Assembly (NCBI RefSeq): GCF_001282725.1
Contig: NZ_LN876586.1
Location: 583,009-647,008, forward strand
Direction of reading: 5' to 3'
DNA length: 64,000 nt
From: Inediibacterium massiliense
Lineage (GTDB): Bacteria > Bacillota > Clostridia > Peptostreptococcales > Thermotaleaceae
Shown: positions 59,002 to 64,000 of the stretch, piece by piece
How positions within the stretch are numbered: the stretch's first letter is position 1
Layout of the letters: each line of letters begins with the position of its first letter
Program-made: the position numbers and the translations under genes
Notes under the pieces: generated by a model
What the model was told of the DNA's origin: nothing
The model's database searches: none
The model's input: the letters and a program-made list of their open reading frames with translations, nothing else

Positions 59002-60405
59002 TTAAACTTCTGTTGGAGATTCTTCTGGAGGGAGTTTCTCCATAGTGATTCCTGTAAAACCATAGAATATGGAAACTAATGGATTGATGAGATTTAAAAA
59101 TGCATATGGTAAATAAACAAATGGATGAATGCCTAAAGCGGTAGTCATAAAAGCTCCGCAAGTGTTCCAAGGAACTAAAGGAGATGTAATGGTACCAAAG
59201 TCTTCAAGACATCTAGATAAGTTTTTAGGATGGAGTCCTTTATCTCTAAAGATATCTTTATACATTCTTCCAGGAATTACGACAGATAAATATTGATCTC
59301 CTGTAGCTAAATTACAGAAAAGGCAAGTGAAGAATGTTGCAACTACAATAGACCCTGTACTTTTAGCAAAGGATAATATTTTTTGTGCAATAGCATTGAG
59401 CATTCCAGAACTCTCCATAACTCCTCCGAACGACAGGGCAATTAAAATTAAAGATACAGTCCACATCATGCCATGTAGTCCACCGCCAGAAAGTAAGGCA
59501 TCTATAGATTCTACACCTGTTTCAGAAACATATCCCTTATGAGCAGCTTGGATAATTTCAGTCATTCCAGCACCTTGGAATATACCTGCAAATATAGCAC
59601 CAAGTAGTGTTCCTCCAAATAAACCAGGAAGGGCTGGAACTTTAAATACTACCATTAAAATAACTAAAATAGGAGGAATGATTAATAGAGGATTAATAGT
59701 GAAGTTAGCATTAAGAGCATCTAGCATTACATTGATTCCAGCTACATCTAGTTCTTTTCCTGCATATTTTATACCTAATATTCCAAATAATACACAAGAT
59801 ATAAGCATACTAGGTCCAGTAGTGTAACACATATGTCTAATGTGTTCAAATAGTGTAGTACCAGCCATGGCAGGAGCTAAATTTGTAGTGTCAGAAAGAG
59901 GGGACATTTTATCTCCAAAATAAGCACCTGAGATAATAGCACCAGCAATAACTGGAGAAGGAATACCAAGACCTGTACCCACTCCGATCAAGGCAATACC
60001 TACTGTACCAGCAGTTGTCCAAGAGCTTCCTGTTGCGATGGATACAATAGAACAAATGATACAAGTTGCAATTAAGAATATACCAGGAGAAATAATTTTT
60101 AAACCATAATAAATCATAGCAGGTACAACACCAGATAAAATCCAAGTACCCATAATACAACCAATGATCATAAGAATAAGAATAGATTGCATACCCATTT
60201 TAATAGTACTTAAAATACCTTCTTCAAGATCTTCCCACTTTTGACCAGATGTTACTGCTACTAAGGATGCAAAAGCTGTTGTAGTTAAAAGTGGAATATG
60301 TGGATCTCCATCAAAGAACATCAAGCCTCCGATTAAAGCTACGACTAAAAATGCGATAACCAATAGAGCTTTTCCTAAACTGACCTTCGAACCATTGGAT
60401 TCCAT
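59002..60405 (-). CDS. NhaC-family Na+/H+ antiporter
   Basis: A 467-residue membrane protein with about eleven hydrophobic spans. It has SSWTTAGTVGIALIGVGTGLGIPSPVIAGAIISGAYFGDKMSPLSDTTNLAPAMAG, GVMESSGMLNAIA and ATGDQYLSVVIPGRMYKD with SPLVPWNTCGAFMTTALG, all typical of NhaC. Members exchange sodium for protons, or malate-lactate in MleN-like forms. AGGGGG lies ten bases before the ATG. It is monocistronic and convergent with the MacB-like operon. Confidence 0.93.
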   Translation of the reverse strand: MESNGSKVSLGKALLVIAFLVVALIGGLMFFDGDPHIPLLTTTAFASLVAVTSGQKWEDLEEGILSTIKMGMQSILILMIIGCIMGTWILSGVVPAMIYYGLKIISPGIFLIATCIICSIVSIATGSSWTTAGTVGIALIGVGTGLGIPSPVIAGAIISGAYFGDKMSPLSDTTNLAPAMAGTTLFEHIRHMCYTTGPSMLISCVLFGILGIKYAGKELDVAGINVMLDALNANFTINPLLIIPPILVILMVVFKVPALPGLFGGTLLGAIFAGIFQGAGMTEIIQAAHKGYVSETGVESIDALLSGGGLHGMMWTVSLILIALSFGGVMESSGMLNAIAQKILSFAKSTGSIVVATFFTCLFCNLATGDQYLSVVIPGRMYKDIFRDKGLHPKNLSRCLEDFGTITSPLVPWNTCGAFMTTALGIHPFVYLPYAFLNLINPLVSIFYGFTGITMEKLPPEESPTEV

Positions 60406-60788
60406 AAAATCATTCCCCCTTTTGAAATTTATTAGAATTTAAAAAATAATGAAATCCATATTCAGTATATATAAAAAATGAATGAAAATCAATAAAAAAA
60501 TTCAATTAAAACAAAAATTAGAAAATTTAAAAAATGAATCTATATACAAATGAAAGAAAAAATTAGATATAAAACAAAAAAAAGAAACTGAAAAATGATG
60601 AAATTGGTAAATGATATGAAAAAAAACAAGAAAGAAGCATAAGAATAATGTGAAAAATGAATAAATGGAGAATAAATATAAAAGTCAAAAAAATGAAATT
60701 TAATTTTAAATATTATGTTGTGGAATAGAAGGAATAAATTTTTAATAGCATGGAGATATAATATATACATAGGTAGATACCTTCTTTT
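60406..60788. other. Long AT-rich intergenic region
   Basis: Nearly 400 bases between the divergent nhaC and mrp genes. It is extremely A-rich on this strand. It must hold the nhaC promoter, but I see no convincing match, no RNA gene and no repeat. Confidence 0.6.
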
Positions 60789-60789
60789 A

Positions 60790-60817
60790 TTGACAAATAT
60801 AAAAGCAATAGTATAAT
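60790..60817 (+). promoter_or_regulatory. Promoter of the mrp operon
   Basis: Perfect TTGACA (60790-60795) and TATAAT (60812-60817) boxes 16 bases apart, about 40 bases before the mrp start. Confidence 0.85.
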
Positions 60818-60858
60818 GTAAATAGCAAATGCCAACAATTATACTGGAGGGATAAAAA

Positions 60859-61650
60859 ATGAATATACAAAAAGAAAAACCACAAGAAGGAACACATATA
60901 AAAAAGATTATTGCTATTATGAGTGGAAAGGGAGGAGTAGGAAAATCTTCTGTTACCTCTTTGATGGCTATCTCTTTACAAAATAAAGGATATAAAGTAG
61001 GAATTATGGATGCGGATATTACAGGACCTAGTATTCCTAAAATATTTGGAATCAATCATGAGAGAGCTTTTTCTGATGGACAAGCTATATTACCTGTAAA
61101 AACTTTATCTGGTATAAAGGTTATGTCTTTAAATTTATTAGTCAAAGAAGAAGATGATCCAGTAGTATGGAGAGGTCCTATGATCTCAGGTACAGCAAAG
61201 AGATTTTTTACAGATGTAGCATGGGGAGAATTAGACTTTTTATTAATTGATATGCCACCAGGAACAGGAGATGTACCTCTTACTATTATGCAGTCTCTTC
61301 CTGTAGATGGAATTGTAGTAGTATCTTCTCCTCAGGATTTAGTAAAATTGATCGTAAAGAAATCTGTAAATATGGCAAAAATGATGGGTACACCTATTTA
61401 TGGTATTGTAGAAAATATGAGCTATTTTATGTGCCCGAACTGCAATGAAAAGCATTATATTTTTGGACAAGGAAGAGTAGAAGAGGCAGCAAAGGAAATA
61501 GGAATAGAAGTACTCTACAGCCTTCCTATTGATCGTGAATTTGTTTCTCTTTGTGATGAGGGAAAAGTCGAATTATATGGTAAAATAGAATTTGGAAGAT
61601 GTGAAGAATTTGCACAAAAAATAGAAGAAAAAGTAGGAGGTAAGAAATAA
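60859..61650 (+). CDS. Mrp/NBP35-family iron-sulfur carrier ATPase
   Basis: A 263-residue P-loop ATPase that binds and passes on iron-sulfur clusters. It shows the deviant Walker A SGKGGVGKSS (residues 22-31), DADITGPSIPKIFG, DMPPGTGDVPLTIMQ, and the cluster ligands Cys192-x-x-Cys195 (FMCPNCNEKHYIFG). The short N-terminus lacks the DUF59 domain of longer Mrp proteins. GGAGGG precedes the ATG. Its last base is shared with the start codon of the NifX-like gene. Confidence 0.95.
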   Translation: MNIQKEKPQEGTHIKKIIAIMSGKGGVGKSSVTSLMAISLQNKGYKVGIMDADITGPSIPKIFGINHERAFSDGQAILPVKTLSGIKVMSLNLLVKEEDDPVVWRGPMISGTAKRFFTDVAWGELDFLLIDMPPGTGDVPLTIMQSLPVDGIVVVSSPQDLVKLIVKKSVNMAKMMGTPIYGIVENMSYFMCPNCNEKHYIFGQGRVEEAAKEIGIEVLYSLPIDREFVSLCDEGKVELYGKIEFGRCEEFAQKIEEKVGGKK

Positions 61651-62018
61651 TGAAAATAGCTATTTCAGTTTTAGAAAAAGAAATGGATGCGATGATGGAT
61701 GCCAGATTTGCAAGATGTTCATATTTTGCAATTGTAGACATGCAAAAAAATGAATGTGAATGGATAGAAAATCAAGGTACAGCGGCTTGCCATGGTGGAG
61801 CTGTACTTACTGCACAACAAGTAGTAAGCCAAGGAGTAGAAGCACTTATTACAGGGTTTGTAGGACCTAATGCTATGAAAGTATTAGAAGAAGGAAATGT
61901 GAAAGTGTATAGGGGAAAAGGTGGTACCGTAGAGGATGAAATCACTTTATATGAAGAAGGAAAGCTTGAAGCTTTACAGGCAGCTATACAAGGAAGTACA
62001 TGTAGTTTTCATGAATAA
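61650..62018 (+). CDS. NifX/NifB-type dinitrogenase iron-molybdenum cofactor domain protein
   Basis: A 122-residue protein of the NifX/NafY/VnfX domain family: MKIAISVLEKEMDAMMDARFARCSYFAIVDM, ENQGTAACHGGAVLTAQQVVSQGVEALITGFVGPNAMKVLEEGNVKVYRGKGGTVEDEI. Family members hold metal clusters. No nitrogenase genes are near, so general Fe-S or metal handling with the Mrp ATPase is more likely. Start and stop codons overlap with mrp (TAATG). Confidence 0.93.
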   Translation: MKIAISVLEKEMDAMMDARFARCSYFAIVDMQKNECEWIENQGTAACHGGAVLTAQQVVSQGVEALITGFVGPNAMKVLEEGNVKVYRGKGGTVEDEITLYEEGKLEALQAAIQGSTCSFHE

Positions 62019-62033
62019 GTAGGAGGTGTAGAT

Positions 62034-62492
62034 TTGCCTAGACCTACAAAACCTAGAAAAATTGCATTTATGCCGGAAAGCAGGTATTTTATTCCTGTAG
62101 GGAAAGGAAAGTGTAATCTTGAGGAGATACAGCTTAAGCTTGAAGAATTAGAGGCCATGAGGCTTAAAGACATAGAAAAACTCTCGCAAGAAGAATGTGC
62201 AGAAAAGATGCATATTTCAAGACAAACCTTTCAGCTCATTATTGATGAGGCAAGAAAAAAAGTAGCGGAGGCTCTCACGGAAGGAAAGGCTATTTTAATA
62301 GAAGGTGGCAATTATACTTTAAATATATGCAAATATGAATGTAAAAGCTGTGGACATATATTTTGTGAAGCTTATGAAAAAGAAATTCATGTTTGTCCTG
62401 TATGTAATGAGAAAGAAGTTTCATGTTTAGAGCAAGGTAAATTTTGTAGAAGAAGATGTGAAAAGGGTTGGTGTAGACAAGACAAAGAATAA
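62034..62492 (+). CDS. DUF134 family DNA-binding-like protein
   Basis: A 152-residue protein starting with TTG behind AGGAGG. MPRPTKPRKIAFMPESRYFIPVG and LEELEAMRLKDIEKLSQEECAEKMHISRQTFQLIIDEARKKVAEAL form the DUF134 helix-turn-helix (~residues 36-90). The C-terminal part has a zinc-ribbon-like set CKYECKSCGHIFC...CPVC and a further Cys-rich tail. It is the third gene in the mrp-nifX operon and may sense Fe-S or metal status and regulate it; this is inference from context. Confidence 0.92.
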   Translation: MPRPTKPRKIAFMPESRYFIPVGKGKCNLEEIQLKLEELEAMRLKDIEKLSQEECAEKMHISRQTFQLIIDEARKKVAEALTEGKAILIEGGNYTLNICKYECKSCGHIFCEAYEKEIHVCPVCNEKEVSCLEQGKFCRRRCEKGWCRQDKE

Positions 62493-62530
62493 GTTAAGAA
62501 TTTTCTTGGCTTATTCTTTATTTTTTCTTA
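62485..62530 (+). terminator. Intrinsic terminator of the mrp operon
   Basis: AAGAATAAGTTAAGAA pairs fully (two G-U pairs) with TTCTTGGCTTATTCTT, followed by TATTTTTTCTT. It overlaps the DUF134 stop. Confidence 0.9.
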
Positions 62531-62587
62531 GAATATAAAATAATAGAGTTTGAATAAAATTAAATATCTATGGAGAGGAAATAGGTT

Positions 62588-63217
62588 ATGTCAGTAATTA
62601 CAAAAATTGAACAACAAAAAAATCAAAAAAGGATTAATCTATATATAGATGATGAATTTTTTATGGGAATGGATTTGGAAATTTTTTATAAGCTGCATTT
62701 AAAAGAAGGACAATGTATAGATCAAGAAAAAATAAAAGAAATCATTCATGAGGAAATGTATCTAAAAGCAAAAAATAAATCGCTTCAGTTTTTAAAATTT
62801 AGTGGACGCACTCAAAAAGAAATGGAGAAAAAATTAAAGGATCAAGGATATGAGGATCATATTATACATAGAGTGATAAATTTTTTAATGGAATATGGAT
62901 GGATTAATGATGAAGAAATGGCAAAATACCTAGTGAAAAGTAAATTAGAAGGAAAAAAATACGGAAAAAATAGAATCAAACAAGAATTACAACAAAAAGG
63001 AGTAGAGAATGAGTGGATTGAGAATGCGTTGGAAGAAGAGTTTAACGAAGAAAAGGAATACGAAAATGCACGATTGTTAGCTTTAAGAAAAAGAAAAAGT
63101 ATAAAAGATGAAGATTCTAGAAAGATTTATGAAAAAATAGGAAGATATTTAGTTTATAAAGGATATGGATATGATTTGATTCGAAAAGTTTTAGACGAGA
63201 TATTAAAGAAAAATTAA
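62588..63217 (+). CDS. recX: Regulatory protein RecX
   Basis: A 209-residue helical protein that modulates RecA filaments. It has the RecX repeats of paired helices: ALQFLKFSGRT-type QFLKFSGRTQKEMEKKLKDQGYEDHIIHRVINFLMEYGWINDEEMAKYLVKSKLEGKKYGKNRIKQELQQKGVENEWIENALEE. The length fits the longer Firmicute form. GAGAGG lies before the ATG. RecA is not encoded nearby. Confidence 0.92.
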   Translation: MSVITKIEQQKNQKRINLYIDDEFFMGMDLEIFYKLHLKEGQCIDQEKIKEIIHEEMYLKAKNKSLQFLKFSGRTQKEMEKKLKDQGYEDHIIHRVINFLMEYGWINDEEMAKYLVKSKLEGKKYGKNRIKQELQQKGVENEWIENALEEEFNEEKEYENARLLALRKRKSIKDEDSRKIYEKIGRYLVYKGYGYDLIRKVLDEILKKN

Positions 63218-63285
63218 ATGATTGATTTAAATAAGTGTGTTGGTAAATATTACAGTATTTTAATATATGGTTTTGCTGTAAATTG

Positions 63286-63314
63286 TTGACCTTTTTGCTA
63301 TTTGTATGTATTAT
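63286..63314 (+). promoter_or_regulatory. Promoter of the yfcC-like gene
   Basis: TTGACC (63286-63291) and TATTAT (63309-63314) are 17 bases apart, ~50 bases before the ATG. Confidence 0.7.
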
Positions 63315-63367
63315 TATACACATAAGAAGTATTTTTATAAGACAAAATTAGACAGGGGGCGACAAGC

Positions 63368-64000
63368 ATGGATGAAAACAAAAAGAAAAGGTTTTCTGTA
63401 CCAGATACGTATGTAATTATATTTTTTGTAATCTTATTAGCAGCATTTTTAACTTATGTAGTTCCAGTTGGACAATTTGATACTCATGATGTGACATTTA
63501 CACAAGAAGATGGAACAGAAAAAACAAAAACTGTATTAATACCTGAGAGCTTTAAAATCATTACAGATGATCAGGGACAACCTGTTAAAAATGGAATTAA
63601 GTTCTTTGAACCAGGTGGCGAAGTAGGAATTATGAACTATATGTTCGAAGGCTTGGTAAGTGGAGATAAATGGGGTTCAGCAGTAGGAGTAGTAGCCTTT
63701 ATTTTAGTAATTGGAGGAGCCTTTGGAATTATATTGAAAACTGGTGCAGTAGAGGCAGGAATGTTATCTGTAATTAAAAAAACAAAAGGCTTTGAAATTG
63801 CAGTACTACCTATTCTATTTTTTATATTTTCATTAGGTGGAGCTGTATTTGGAATGGGCGAAGAAGCTATACCTTTTGTAATGATTTTAGTTCCTATTAT
63901 TATTGCTATGGGGTATGATGCTATTACTTGTATTTTAGTTACTTATTGTGCAACACAAATAGGATTTGCGACTTCTTGGATGAATCCTTTTAGTGTAGCT
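63368..64000 (+). CDS. YfcC-family transporter (3' end outside the window)
   Basis: The first 211 residues of a polytopic membrane protein. It begins MDENKKKRFSVPDTYVIIFFVILLAAFLTYVVPVGQFDT, with a membrane-spanning first segment, an outside loop of ~70 residues, then GVVAFILVIGGAFGIILKTGAVEAGMLSVIKKTKG and GAVFGMGEEAIPFVMILVPIIIAMGYDAITCILVTYCATQIGFATSWMNPF. This is the YfcC / C4-dicarboxylate anaerobic carrier-like family, often linked with peptide or amino-acid use. AGGGGG precedes the ATG. Confidence 0.88.
   Translation, partial: MDENKKKRFSVPDTYVIIFFVILLAAFLTYVVPVGQFDTHDVTFTQEDGTEKTKTVLIPESFKIITDDQGQPVKNGIKFFEPGGEVGIMNYMFEGLVSGDKWGSAVGVVAFILVIGGAFGIILKTGAVEAGMLSVIKKTKGFEIAVLPILFFIFSLGGAVFGMGEEAIPFVMILVPIIIAMGYDAITCILVTYCATQIGFATSWMNPFSVA

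Noticed and set aside
60540-61055. A 171-codon reverse-strand frame across the mrp start and upstream region
   Set aside because: It is antisense to the certain mrp gene and its promoter, has low-complexity Phe/Ile/Tyr content caused by A-rich DNA, and lacks a ribosome site.

Overview
This is 64 kb of AT-rich chromosome from an anaerobic, spore-forming low-GC Firmicute of the class Clostridia. The evidence is the A/T-heavy codon use, strong AGGAGG-type ribosome binding sites, a CIRCE-controlled groESL operon, CotF-like spore coat genes, B. subtilis/clostridial-type purine genes with riboswitches, and Mrp/NifX/DUF134 iron-sulfur genes. I see no tRNA, rRNA, CRISPR array, prophage or transposase gene.

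Layout. 1-2.6 kb: the 3' part of an AAA/STAND ATPase with TPR-like repeats, and a small Gly/Pro/aromatic repeat protein. 2.6-5.4 kb: groES-groEL with promoter and CIRCE operator, then two reverse-strand spore-coat-type genes. 5.5-11.1 kb: a regulator and an AbgT-type transporter with two M20 amidohydrolases. 11.1-14.5 kb: guanine riboswitch, guaB, guaA. 14.5-21.6 kb: an accessory insert with a palindromic MITE-like element, a type I restriction-modification system (hsdR, hsdM, hsdS), the remains of a small toxin-like cassette and a 32-residue membrane peptide. 21.9-25.8 kb: a sodium/alanine symporter, a CoA-acylating-type aldehyde dehydrogenase and a LysR regulator. 25.9-39.3 kb: purine synthesis, with purL alone, then PurBox-like sites, a tandem guanine + PRPP (ykkC-type) riboswitch, a purine permease and purE-C-F-M-N-H-D, ending in a second MITE copy. 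39.4-40.3 kb: a YgbA-like protein and an ECF S component. 40.5-53.7 kb: an iron/heme locus behind a Fur-box promoter, with three NEAT-type surface proteins (one of 1825 residues), an IsdE/FecCD/ATPase importer and a heterodimeric exporter-fold ABC pair. 53.8-59 kb: a proline-rich probable sporulation protein, a YbjQ protein and a MacB-like ABC system with a CARDB-type membrane protein. 59-64 kb: an NhaC antiporter, mrp-nifX-DUF134, recX and the start of a YfcC-family transporter.

How it works together. The purine part is coherent: guanine should shut down guaBA through one riboswitch, while a guanine aptamer and a PRPP aptamer in tandem gate permease and de novo synthesis expression. The iron locus looks like a complete surface-to-cytoplasm heme relay, except that nearly all its NEAT-like domains lack the usual heme-ligand tyrosines.

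Most interesting points: the tandem riboswitch with an upstream PurBox pair; two genes with good ribosome binding sites whose only sensible start codon is ATC; the paired palindromic elements, one flanked by a 27-bp duplication of the purD terminator; and the atypical NEAT proteins.
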